NCBI RefSeq assembly: GCF_001643305.1
Contig: NZ_LSGW01000070.1
Coordinates: 62,001 to 126,000 of the forward strand
Source: Aeromonas salmonicida subsp. salmonicida
GTDB lineage: Bacteria > Pseudomonadota > Gammaproteobacteria > Enterobacterales > Aeromonadaceae
Reading direction: 5' to 3'
DNA length: 64,000 bases
The notes under the pieces: model-generated
Told to the model about the DNA's origin: nothing
Databases searched by the model: none
The model's input: only the letters and a program-made list of their open reading frames with translations
In this document: piece after piece, positions 26,274-34,629 of the stretch
How the letters are laid out: each line of letters opens with the position of its first letter
How positions within the stretch are numbered: the stretch's first letter is position 1
Made by a program: the position numbers and the translations under genes

Positions 26274-27176
26274 TCACGCTTTGCGATCCCAGTAGTGAGG
26301 GGCCAGGTAGCGCTCCTGCACGAACTCGATAAAGCAGCGCACCTTGCCGGAGACGAATCGGCGATGAGGGTAGAGGGCATAGAGCCCCACCTGCCCCTTC
26401 TCCCACTCCGGCAGCAAGGGGACCAGCTCCCCCGAACGCAGCGCATCCCCGACGATGAAGGTGGGCTGCAAGATAATGCCCTGATGATCGCAGGCGGCCC
26501 GGGTCAGGGCCACGCCATTGTTGGCCCGAAGTGGTCCCTGCGGGCGCACGCTCAGCTGTTCTCCTCCCTGCTTGAAGACCCAGTCAGGTTGGGTCAGGGT
26601 ATAGATGAGGCAGTCGTGCTGCTTGAGATCCTCGGGGCTGTTCGGGGTGCCCCTGCGGGCCAGATAGGTGGGGCTGGCACACACCTCCAGCTTCATCATG
26701 GCCAGCGGCTTGGCGACCAGAGAAGAGTCCGGCAGGTTGCCGATGCGCAGCGCCAGATCGAACCCCTCTTCCACCAGGGCCACCCGCCGGTCGCTGTACT
26801 CTATTTCCAGTTTCAGATCCGGGAAGCGTTCACGAAACAGCGGCAGGGCAGGGGAGAGATGCAGGTAGCCAAAGTCCATCGGCACTGACAGCTTGAGGGT
26901 GCCCTGGGGCTGCTGGTTGTTGCGGGTGAGCTGGCTGTGGGTCTCTTCCAGCTCTGCCAGCAGGGCCTGGGAGCGCTGGTAGTAGAACTGTCCCGCCTCA
27001 GTGGGGTTGACCTGACGGGTGGTGCGCGACAGCAAGCGGGTGGAGAGGGACTCCTCCAGTTGCTGCATCAGCTTGGAGGTCATGGCGACCGAGATGCCGA
27101 GCTGGTTGGCGGCCTTGGTAAAACTCTGACATTCCACCACCTTGATGAAGGTGCGCATGGCGGCTATCTGGTCCAT
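26274..27176 (-). CDS. LysR-family transcriptional regulator
   Basis: 300-aa LysR regulator. N-terminal wHTH (MRTFIKVVECQSFTKAANQLGISVAMTSKL split here as residues 7-36), followed by an effector-binding domain of the DsdC/PbuR-like periplasmic-binding fold with LKLSVPMDFG and GFDLALRIGNL. Divergent from yceI, 110 bp apart, so yceI is a plausible target. GAGAG precedes the ATG. Ligand unknown. Confidence 0.9.
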   Translation of the reverse strand: MDQIAAMRTFIKVVECQSFTKAANQLGISVAMTSKLMQQLEESLSTRLLSRTTRQVNPTEAGQFYYQRSQALLAELEETHSQLTRNNQQPQGTLKLSVPMDFGYLHLSPALPLFRERFPDLKLEIEYSDRRVALVEEGFDLALRIGNLPDSSLVAKPLAMMKLEVCASPTYLARRGTPNSPEDLKQHDCLIYTLTQPDWVFKQGGEQLSVRPQGPLRANNGVALTRAACDHQGIILQPTFIVGDALRSGELVPLLPEWEKGQVGLYALYPHRRFVSGKVRCFIEFVQERYLAPHYWDRKA

Positions 27177-27286
27177 CTTTCACTCTCAGTTGATAATTAT
27201 TTTAATAAATCGCTGATTATCTATTCCGATATGGAGGTTAGCATCTTGGTTGTTGTTGTGAACCCCCAATATGAAGGAACGAACGG

Positions 27287-27847
27287 ATGAAAATGACTCA
27301 GGCCCTGCTGGCCTCCTGCCTGTTTATGGCGGCTCCCCTGATGGCGGCCGATTACGACGTCGATGCGGCTCACACCACAGTCCAGTTCAAGGTGGGGCAC
27401 CTCGGCTTCTCCGAACTGGTAGGCCGTTTCAACACCTTCAGCGGCACCTTCAGCATGGATGATGCCAACCCGGCAGTGGCCAAGGCGAGCTTCGAGATCG
27501 ATGCCGCCAGCGTGGACTCCAACCATGAAGCCCGCGACAAACACCTGCGCAGCCCCGATTTTCTGGACGTGAAGCAGTACCCCAAGATGACCTTCGTCAG
27601 CACAGCGTATGAAGGAACCAAGGAGAAGGGCGTATTGAAAGGCACCCTGACCCTGCACGGCGTTGCCAAGGAAGTGGCGTTTGACCTGGTCAAGATTGGT
27701 GAAGGCAAGGATCCCTGGGGCGGCTATCGCAGCGGTTTCAACGCCTCCACCACCATCAAGCGCAGCGACTTTGGCGTGAACTATATGTTGCCGGGTATCC
27801 CGGACGAGATGAGCATCAATCTGTTCGTCGAAGGTGTGCGCAAGTAA
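27287..27847 (+). CDS. YceI-family periplasmic protein
   Basis: 186-aa protein with a signal peptide (MKMTQALLASCLFMAAPLMA) and a lipocalin-like YceI domain: DAAHTTVQFKVGHLGFSELVGRF, HLRSPDFLDVKQYPKMTF, LTLHGVAKEVAFDL and GFNASTTIKRSDFG. YceI proteins bind isoprenoid quinones or long polyisoprenoids and are often base-induced. AAGGAACG precedes the start. Its stop overlaps the next gene (TAATG). Confidence 0.92.
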   Translation: MKMTQALLASCLFMAAPLMAADYDVDAAHTTVQFKVGHLGFSELVGRFNTFSGTFSMDDANPAVAKASFEIDAASVDSNHEARDKHLRSPDFLDVKQYPKMTFVSTAYEGTKEKGVLKGTLTLHGVAKEVAFDLVKIGEGKDPWGGYRSGFNASTTIKRSDFGVNYMLPGIPDEMSINLFVEGVRK

Positions 27848-28578
27848 TGGGCGCAGCACTCTTGCTACAAACCCTGGCGGCCCCTTTGGGGGCCGCTTTG
27901 CTGTCATGGCGCTGGCCACGACTCGGGTATCTGTGGGGCGCCCTGGCGCTCTGGCTGGTGGGCTGCCTGCTGGGTGGCGTCTATGGCGTGCCGGTCAAGG
28001 CGTGGCAGTGGCTGCCACTGGCCTTGCTGGTGCCGGCGATTGCTACGCAACTGGCAGACAAGCGGGCCGCGTTGTTGCTGTTCGCGGGGCTCGGTGCCCT
28101 GGTGTGGTGGCAGGGGCTCGCCTCTGTGCTGACCAGTGAACCGCGGATCTGGCTGGCGTTGCTGCCTGCCATCGTCTGGGTTGGCTGGACTGATCTGCGT
28201 GGTGACAGTCGGGAAGGGCTGGGTTTTGCCCTTGGCTTTATCTGGTTGGCGCTGGTGATCGGTATTGATGGCAGCCTGCTGATTGCCCAGCTGGCCGGGG
28301 CGATCGCTGCCTTTGCCGGTTTCCGTGCCCTGCTCGCTGTGTTTGCGGGTGTGACCGCCACCCCTGCGGCCCTGGCGCTCGCTTTTATGCAGATGCTTGC
28401 CTGGCAGTATGTGGAAGTACCACTCACTGTCTTGCTGCCGGTCTGGCTGCTGCCCCTGCTGGAGTGGGCCCTGCGCAACAAACCTTGGCTACAGCGCTGG
28501 CTTGTGCTGATCCTGCTGGCGGGTGCGGGCACGGGGTTGAGTCTGTGGAAGGTGTGGCCCGAGGCCTCTCTTTACTAA
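27847..28578 (+). CDS. Hypothetical multi-pass membrane protein
   Basis: 243 residues, about eight hydrophobic segments, Trp-rich (LWGALALWLVG, ALVWWQGL, IVWVGWTDLRGDS). Translationally coupled to yceI. I recognise no family. The YceI partner in E. coli is the cytochrome b561-like yceJ, but no heme-ligand pattern is evident here, so it is not called as such. Confidence 0.75.
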   Translation: MGAALLLQTLAAPLGAALLSWRWPRLGYLWGALALWLVGCLLGGVYGVPVKAWQWLPLALLVPAIATQLADKRAALLLFAGLGALVWWQGLASVLTSEPRIWLALLPAIVWVGWTDLRGDSREGLGFALGFIWLALVIGIDGSLLIAQLAGAIAAFAGFRALLAVFAGVTATPAALALAFMQMLAWQYVEVPLTVLLPVWLLPLLEWALRNKPWLQRWLVLILLAGAGTGLSLWKVWPEASLY

Positions 28579-28704
28579 TTTTTAGCATAAAAAACAGGCT
28601 ATTAACGCTAAAGTTGCCGACCTCGTCATAGTCTGTACAGATAAAGATTGAGCCACTTGGTGGTTTCAGATAAAAAGGATTTTCAATTATCTGGACACAC
28701 ACAG

Positions 28705-28727
28705 AACCCGGTCATGCCGGGTTTTGT
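28705..28727 (+). terminator. Terminator or attenuator before the SAHH-like gene
   Basis: AACCCGG-TCATG-CCGGGTT followed by TTGTTT. It lies between the membrane protein stop and the ribosome site of the next gene, which rules out longer in-frame starts for that gene. Confidence 0.75.
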
Positions 28728-28764
28728 TTGCCTGCATGTTTGCGGCGCGCTAAGGAGGCCACAG

Positions 28765-29886
28765 TTGCGCAGTCAAGGATCTGAGCATCTGTTTTTTCGC
28801 CATTTCACCGAGCAGGGACGTCTCGACGGTCTCTGCATACTGCTGGTTACCCATCTGCTTCCCGATCGCCCCCAGTTTATCCAGGCCCTCGCGCAAATCG
28901 GGCGGATCGGCGCCATCCTGCCCAAACCCAAGTCAGTACACGGACCGACCCTGACCTGGGCCCAGCAGCACTATCCCGTGCTGCCACTGAACCGGCAGTG
29001 GACCAATGCACCGCAGGGGGTGGTCGATCATATCGCCCCCTTGGTCGCCCCCCACGAGCGGCTCATCATACTGGATATAGGCGGCTACTTTGCCAAGACC
29101 CAGGCGACCCTGAGTGAGTATTTCGGTCCCCGTTTTCTCGGTGTGGTGGAGATGACCGAAAATGGTCATCAGCGCTACGAGCAGGAGGTGCTGGCCACCC
29201 CTGTCATTTCGGTGGCGCGCAGCCCCCTCAAGCAGGCCGAGGATATCCAGATTGGCCTGAGCGTTGTCTATTCCGCCGAGTCGCTGGTCCGTACCCTCAA
29301 CCGTACCTTCAACGTCTGCCAGGCTGCCCTGTTTGGCTATGGCAAGGTGGGGCGCAGCATTGCCCGCGAGCTCAGGTGCCGCAATTTGCACCTGGAGCTG
29401 GTGGAGACAGATGTGCTGCGCCAGGTGGAGGCGCTCTCCCACGGCTTCAAGCTGGTGGGAAAAGAAGAGGCCCTCAGCCGGGCCGAGCTGGTGATCTGCT
29501 CCACCGGCAACGGCTCGCTGGACCTGGCCGATCTGCAGCGATTGCGCCCCGGCACCATGCTGGCGTCGGTCACCTCGGCCGACGACGAGTTTGCATTTTG
29601 TCTCTCCCAGTTGCCCTGGCCAAGCCAGGAGGTGTGCCCCCATGTACTGGCGCTGACGCGCCCGGATGGCAGCCAGATTTTTTTGCTCAATCGGGGGGAG
29701 GCGGTCAACTTCGTCCACGGCGCCGTCATCGGCGAATATGTCTATCTGGTGCTGGCGGAGATCATCGAAGGGGTGCGCCAACTGGCGCAGCAATCCATGG
29801 CCCCCGGCCTGTTCGATCTGCCGCAATCGACCATGCGCACCATAGCCCTCCACTGGTTGGCCGATTTTCACGGGGTCAGCCAATAA
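28765..29886 (+). CDS. S-adenosylhomocysteinase-like NAD-binding protein
   Basis: 373 residues from a TTG start at 28765, which has a near-perfect TAAGGAGG 6 nt upstream. An in-frame ATG at 28648 would have to read through a terminator hairpin. The C-terminal half (about 170-330) is a Rossmann domain like SAHH: LFGYGKVGRSIARELR, LELVETDVLRQVEALSHGF, VICSTGNGSLDLADLQ. N-terminal part keeps LLVTHLLPDRPQFIQALA and LAILPKPKS-like AILPKPKSVH. Much shorter than SAHH (about 430-470), so catalysis on SAH is doubtful. Function not known. Confidence 0.8.
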   Translation: MRSQGSEHLFFRHFTEQGRLDGLCILLVTHLLPDRPQFIQALAQIGRIGAILPKPKSVHGPTLTWAQQHYPVLPLNRQWTNAPQGVVDHIAPLVAPHERLIILDIGGYFAKTQATLSEYFGPRFLGVVEMTENGHQRYEQEVLATPVISVARSPLKQAEDIQIGLSVVYSAESLVRTLNRTFNVCQAALFGYGKVGRSIARELRCRNLHLELVETDVLRQVEALSHGFKLVGKEEALSRAELVICSTGNGSLDLADLQRLRPGTMLASVTSADDEFAFCLSQLPWPSQEVCPHVLALTRPDGSQIFLLNRGEAVNFVHGAVIGEYVYLVLAEIIEGVRQLAQQSMAPGLFDLPQSTMRTIALHWLADFHGVSQ

Positions 29887-29977
29887 GCGAGGCAGGTCGC
29901 GCATCTGCTTTTTGAGCAAGGCATGGCCGGTTGTTATTGGTTTATCATCCGCTGGCCGATTTTTATGGAGTGATTCA

Positions 29978-30289
29978 ATGACCGACGTACAGAGCCCCAT
30001 CAGCAAGCCCCGTATCGAAATTCGTTACTGCACCCTCTGTCGCTGGATGCTGCGCGCTGCCTGGCTGGCCCAGGAGCTGCTATCTACATTTGACAGCGAT
30101 CTTGGCGAGGTGGCGCTGGTGCCTGCCAGCAAGGGGGAATTTCGCATCCTGGTGAATGGCGTGCTGGTGTGGGACAGGGTGGCCGACGAGGGTTTTCCCG
30201 AGGCGAAAGAGATCAAGCAGCGGGTGCGCGACATTATCGCCCCACAGCGGGATCTGGGTCACTCGGATCGCAAACCTGCCGGTGAGTGA
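29978..30289 (+). CDS. SelT/SelW/SelH-family protein
   Basis: 103-aa Rdx-family protein with a thioredoxin-like fold. The redox motif is CTLC (residues about 18-21), with Cys in place of the selenocysteine seen in mammalian SelW. Family segments IRYCTLCRWMLRAAWLAQEL, GEFRILVNG and GFPEAKEIKQRVRDII. GGAG 7 nt before the ATG; longer in-frame upstream reading is unsupported. Redox role inferred. Confidence 0.88.
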   Translation: MTDVQSPISKPRIEIRYCTLCRWMLRAAWLAQELLSTFDSDLGEVALVPASKGEFRILVNGVLVWDRVADEGFPEAKEIKQRVRDIIAPQRDLGHSDRKPAGE

Positions 30290-30338
30290 TGGTCGGGGAT
30301 CGAATATAAAAATGTGGATATGAGCGATTCGGATACAA

Positions 30339-30366
30339 ACAGGGAGGCGGCGGCCTCCCTATTTGT
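30339..30366 (+). terminator. Terminator after SelW-like gene
   Basis: AGGGAGGC / GGCCTCCCT hairpin followed by ATTTGTTG, between convergent genes. Confidence 0.75.
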
Positions 30367-30396
30367 TGTCTGCCCGTCACTGTCTGTGGCGTATGC

Positions 30397-32145
30397 TCAG
30401 GCGCGCGCCCTGCCTTGTTCATCCAGATGGAGGCCGTCGGGCTGGTCGCCAATCTGCTGGCTGCCGATATAGCGGGCCCGCTTGTGGGGTTTGATGCGGC
30501 TCACGTCCACCCACACCAGGCCATCGATGCAGTGGTTGAAATCGGGGTCGATGCCAAAGTCCATAAACTGCACGCCTCCCGGTTCGCACAGCTCGGAATA
30601 CTGCTTGTAGAGGGTGGGGATGGCACAACCCAGGTTATCGAGCCTGGCCTTGAGCGCCTTGAGATCCGTCCCGTAATCCTGCCCCTCAAATAGCGGCAGC
30701 GTCTCGGGATAGGGGCGACGGGAGTGCGCCAGCGCCAGCTCGGGGGTAAAGTGCTGGCGATAGAAGCTCACCAGCAGATCCTTGGCCGCTGGCGGCAGGC
30801 TGCCGGAGAGTGAGACGGGTCCGAACAGGTAGCGGTAGCGGGGATAGCGGGCCAGGTAGGCGCCGATGCCGAACCAGAGGTAATCCAGTCCCCGTTTGCC
30901 CCAGTAGGCGGGCTGAATAAAGCTGCGGCCCAGCTCTATGGCCAGCTCAAGTCTTGGCAGCAGCCTGGCTTCAAAGCCGAACAGGGTGTGGCTGTAGAGG
31001 CCATCCAGCCCCTTGCTTGCCATCAGCTCGGCCACAGGGGCGAAGCGATAGGCGCCTATGATCTCGAGCCTGGCAGGATCCCACAGGATCAGGTGGTGAT
31101 AGTCATCGTCGAAGCCATCGAGATCCCGCCGTTTGCCCGAGCCTTCCCCCACGGCGCGAAAGGCGATCTCCCGCAGACGGCCGAGCTCGCGCAGTATCAC
31201 CGAATGGCTCAGTTCATGGCGCCGGTAGAGGTAGATCCCCTGACCATCGGGGGTGTGGCCGAGAGCTTCACACGCCTCTATGGCCTGCTTGAGCTGACGG
31301 CGTTCCTCCGGCTGGGCAATGGGGGCCTCGGTCGCCAGCTTGCCCTTTTTACCTCTCCCGATGCGATAGAGGTGACTGCGGACCAGTTGCGCCGCCGTCT
31401 TGGCGGGCAGGTCGCGAAAGCTGTCGACGGGAATACGCGCCCCTATGGTGACGGGGATACGCCCCCCTTGCTGGCGAAACAGTTGCTTGACCAGCAAGAG
31501 CCCCGCCCAGGCGTTGTTGAGCCAGGCGCTGAAATAAAACCCCAGGCCATTGCGCCCGCCGACGTGAATGGGCACCAGCGGGGTGCGTGTGCGTTGGGCC
31601 AGCTTGATAAAGCCCCCTTGCCAGGGGCCATCCTTCACCCCCTTGATGCCGAGTCGCGACACTTCGCCGGCGGGGAAGATCACCAGGGCCCCCTCGCTGG
31701 CCAGATGCTCGCCCATGGCCAGAATGGCGCGCCTGTCCGTCTTGCCATGCATGTTGTCGACCGGCAGCAGCAGCGGGCGCAGCGCCGTGAGTTGTGCCAG
31801 CAGCTGGTTGGCGACTATCTTCACATCCGGCCGGATGCGGCCGAGCAGGCGAAGCAGTGCCAGCCCGTCCAGCGACCCTATGGGATGGTTGGCCACTATG
31901 ATGACCCGGCCGCTGCTGGGTATGTGCTCCAGCTCCGCCTCGCTCACCTTGTAGTCAAAGTCGATCTGTTGCAGCGCCTGCTCGACAAAGTCGAGGCCGC
32001 GCAGATGGGGGTAGCTGCTGGCAAAGTGCTGGAAGGCCTTCTCGTGCAGCAACCAGCGCAGGCCCTGGCCAAGCAGGGGGCGCAGCACTGGGTTGTTCGA
32101 GAGATGGGGAAGGTGCTGTCGTAGCAGGGTATCGACGCTGAACAT
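30397..32145 (-). CDS. olsF: Bifunctional acyltransferase, OlsF-like ornithine lipid synthase
   Basis: 582 residues with two acyltransferase modules. N-terminal PlsC-type domain (about 60-290): HX4D motif NHPIGSLD, then FPAGEVSRLG and IPVTIGARIP. C-terminal GNAT-like OlsB/hemolysin-type domain (about 310-540): YRRHELSHSVILRELGRLREIAFR and LGRSFIQPAYWGKRGLDYLW. This order matches OlsF of Serratia, where the C-terminal part N-acylates ornithine and the N-terminal part O-acylates the lyso product to give phosphorus-free ornithine lipids. GGAG precedes the start. Substrate inferred from domain order only. Confidence 0.82.
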   Translation of the reverse strand: MFSVDTLLRQHLPHLSNNPVLRPLLGQGLRWLLHEKAFQHFASSYPHLRGLDFVEQALQQIDFDYKVSEAELEHIPSSGRVIIVANHPIGSLDGLALLRLLGRIRPDVKIVANQLLAQLTALRPLLLPVDNMHGKTDRRAILAMGEHLASEGALVIFPAGEVSRLGIKGVKDGPWQGGFIKLAQRTRTPLVPIHVGGRNGLGFYFSAWLNNAWAGLLLVKQLFRQQGGRIPVTIGARIPVDSFRDLPAKTAAQLVRSHLYRIGRGKKGKLATEAPIAQPEERRQLKQAIEACEALGHTPDGQGIYLYRRHELSHSVILRELGRLREIAFRAVGEGSGKRRDLDGFDDDYHHLILWDPARLEIIGAYRFAPVAELMASKGLDGLYSHTLFGFEARLLPRLELAIELGRSFIQPAYWGKRGLDYLWFGIGAYLARYPRYRYLFGPVSLSGSLPPAAKDLLVSFYRQHFTPELALAHSRRPYPETLPLFEGQDYGTDLKALKARLDNLGCAIPTLYKQYSELCEPGGVQFMDFGIDPDFNHCIDGLVWVDVSRIKPHKRARYIGSQQIGDQPDGLHLDEQGRARA

Positions 32146-32326
32146 GGGGCTGGGCTCCGGTGATCCTTTGCCCCAGCATGTGCCGCCTCTGTTCCCGCTG
32201 TGTGTCTGCAGTATGACAATTTTGTGGCAGGGCTGCTTGTTACCCTCGTTCCCTTTCTGTTGCTGACCGCGAAATGGCCGTGTGATGGCGGGGCGCGCCT
32301 ATTGTCTCGCCCCGCACGAACCTGGG

Positions 32327-33550
32327 TTATCCCCGCCAGGCGGAGGTCAGCCGCACCAGCGCCACCAGGGTGGCGACCGCTTTCTCCATGGATTGCAGCG
32401 GGATGAACTCGTGCTTGCCGTGGAAGTTGTGACCGCCGGTGAAGAGGTTGGGGCAGGGCAGCCCCATAAAGGAGAGGCGGGCCCCATCGGTACCGCCACG
32501 GATGGGTTTGATCTTGGGCACCACGTCTGCCGCCAGCATGGCGGCCCTGGCCAGCTCGACTATGTGCATGTGCGGCTCTATCTGGCTGCGCATGTTGCGA
32601 TAGCTGTCGGTCAGGGTGAGCTCGATGCGGGCCTTGGGGGCATCCAGCTGCAGGGAGGCGACCCGCTCCTTGAGCTGGGCCTTGCGGGCGGCGAAGGCGT
32701 CATCATCAAAGTCGCGGATGATGTAGTGCAGGGTGCTCTCCTCCACAGTGCCGCTCATCTGGGCCAGGTGAAAGAAGCCCTCGTAACCGTCAGTACACTC
32801 CGGGGTCTGCTCGGGGGGCATGGCGGCATGAAAGCGGGCGGCCAGGGTCTGGCTGTTGATCATGCTGCCCTTGGCGGTGCCGGGGTGAACATTGTTGCCC
32901 GTGATGCGCACAGTGGCGCTGGCGGCGTTGAAGTTCTCGTATTCGAGCTCCCCCAGCTCGCCACCATCGACGGTATAAGCCCATTTGGCCGGGAATCTGT
33001 CCAGGGGGAACAGATCGGCACCACGGCCTATCTCTTCATCCGGGGTGAGACCGACCCAGAGATCGCCGCGGGGGATGTCGGGGTGGGCCAGCAGATAGTC
33101 GATGGCGGTCAGGATCTCGGCGATACCGGCCTTATCATCGGCCCCCAGCAGGGTAGAACCGTCGGTGGTGATAAGATCCTGCCCCAGGTAGTTTTTCAGG
33201 CAGCGGTATTGGCGAATGGCCAGTACCTCGTCCCCCTTGCCCAGGCAAATATCGCCTCCCTGATAGCTTTCGATGATCTGGGGCACCACCTGCTCGGCGG
33301 CGTAATCGGCTGTGTCCATGTGGGCGATGAGGCCGATGGCAGGGGCATCCGGCTGGTTGCCCGGCAGGCAGGCAGTCAGGTAGCCGTGCTCATCCAGGGT
33401 GACCAGGGTCAGTCCCATCTGCTCCATTTCATCTCGCAGGGCCCGGGCAAAGATCAGCTGCCCCTCGCTGCTGGGACAGGCGGGATTGGTCGCATCGGAG
33501 CGGGTATGAAAAGTCACGTAACGCAGAAAACGCTCAAGCAGGGTATCCAT
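32327..33550 (-). CDS. pepT: Peptidase T
   Basis: 407-aa tripeptide aminopeptidase, M20 zinc metallopeptidase; E. coli PepT has 408. Zinc ligands and catalytic residues in IAHMDTADY, TLLGADDKAGIAEI and TPDEEIGRGA; C-terminal NLFTGGHNFHGKHEF. The start at 33550 has GAGG 8 nt upstream; a TTG two codons earlier is not needed. Cytoplasmic. Confidence 0.96.
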   Translation of the reverse strand: MDTLLERFLRYVTFHTRSDATNPACPSSEGQLIFARALRDEMEQMGLTLVTLDEHGYLTACLPGNQPDAPAIGLIAHMDTADYAAEQVVPQIIESYQGGDICLGKGDEVLAIRQYRCLKNYLGQDLITTDGSTLLGADDKAGIAEILTAIDYLLAHPDIPRGDLWVGLTPDEEIGRGADLFPLDRFPAKWAYTVDGGELGELEYENFNAASATVRITGNNVHPGTAKGSMINSQTLAARFHAAMPPEQTPECTDGYEGFFHLAQMSGTVEESTLHYIIRDFDDDAFAARKAQLKERVASLQLDAPKARIELTLTDSYRNMRSQIEPHMHIVELARAAMLAADVVPKIKPIRGGTDGARLSFMGLPCPNLFTGGHNFHGKHEFIPLQSMEKAVATLVALVRLTSAWRG

Positions 33551-33921
33551 TGGCAAGCCTCACACTTCAAACCGGTAATGAAGGGCCATTTTGGCCAATC
33601 AGGTTGCCTGTCTTATTGCGTCAGCGCAGGTTTTCCCCATTTTCTGACGCAGCGGCCTGGGAGGGATTGAGTCGGAGGGGGCAGTTTGTAGCCATTTTTC
33701 ATGCATAAAAATAGCGTTTTTATTGATACGCAATCATCGCCATAACGACAGGAAATCCCCTGAACTGCCCCCTGACAAGGCATGCAGCCTGCCATGCCCC
33801 GAGAGCAGGCTTTTCATGGGGAACAACTGCAGGGGAATATTCTGCGCCATCCCAGAGCCAGCCTGCCTGGCAGCAAGATTTGCTCACCTTATTAAAAGCA
33901 GTTTTTGAACACTATTTTTTA
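33551..33921. other. Gap upstream of pepT
   Basis: 370 bp between pepT and the speA promoter. Short open frames here lack ribosome sites and family resemblance. AT-rich stretch around 33690-33730. No gene seen. Confidence 0.45.
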
Positions 33922-33951
33922 TTGTCACCGCTGGCGGTAAGTGTGTACACT
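33922..33951 (+). promoter_or_regulatory. Candidate distal speA promoter
   Basis: TTGTCA (33922-33927), 18-bp spacer, TACACT (33946-33951). It would start a transcript about 670 nt upstream of speA with no intervening gene recognised. Confidence 0.45.
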
Positions 33952-34055
33952 CCGCGCCGATCCAAGGGTAACTCTGAAGCAGGCAGACGCCACCAGAAAC
34001 CTGAAAGATCATACGCCTATAGGGCGAGGCACGCAGAAACGACAGACACTGCTGG

Positions 34056-34091
34056 GGTATGGTTTCTTTAATACCGGTTAGGCTCCGGTAT
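34056..34091 (+). promoter_or_regulatory. Mutually exclusive hairpins in the speA leader
   Basis: GGTAT (34056-34060) can pair with ATACC (34071-34075), but the overlapping ATACCGG (34071-34077) pairs better with CCGGTAT (34085-34091). The two stems cannot coexist, a layout seen in attenuators and riboswitches. No known class recognised. Confidence 0.35.
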
Positions 34092-34389
34092 CAGGGAGAA
34101 CAACGGACACTCATTAACCATCTGACCGAGTGAGCCAGCGGCTCATCATCTTCCCTTGTCATGGGCGGTCACTGGTGTTGGGTAGGCTGTGGTTGTTGTC
34201 GTCTATCAACACGCTTGCGTGCTGACGCCTTCGCTTCTCTTCCTTGAAACCTCCCTTGTCGTTGTGATGGTGCCGAATGATGAACTGACGGCGTGGCTGA
34301 TGCTGTCTGTCATCAAAGTACCGCGGCGCCCCGTTAAGGTGGCACCGCATACCGTTGAGCTTGATGTAAAGCCACCAGCCCCACATCAA

Positions 34390-34620
34390 GACTCGTTACT
34401 TCCCAAGATCCACCAGGCAGCCTTTGGCTTGCCGCGATGTGCAATAGCTGGATGTGATGGAAGGTAACAAGTGGTGAAACGAAGGCGGTCATCCGTCGCG
34501 CTTTCATGACTCGTTGCTGTTCAGATCCCACCAGGCAGCCTTGGCTTGCCGCAACTTGCAATCGATGGTCTGGATGTGATTGAGGGTAACGAAGGCGGCC
34601 ACTGGTCGCTCATTTGCGAG
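34390..34620 (+). repeat. Diverged 118-bp direct repeat ahead of speA
   Basis: Copy 1 from 34390 and copy 2 from 34508 both read GACTCGTT, then CACCAGGCAGCC, TTGGCTTGCCGC, TGCAAT, CTGGATGTGAT and GGTAAC, then GAAGGCGG. Each holds a GGCAGCC/GGCTTGCC hairpin. Copy 2 leads directly to the speA start at 34630, and copy 1 ends at an ATGAC that resembles the speA start. Confidence 0.8.
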
Positions 34621-34629
34621 GCATAGCCC

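Noticed and set aside
32282-33670. 462-codon frame antisense to pepT
   Set aside because: Shadow of pepT; composition unlike a real protein.
34189-34467. 92-codon frame in the speA leader
   Set aside because: It crosses the repeat unit and the second copy does not keep the frame; no family resemblance or ribosome site. Treated as leader.
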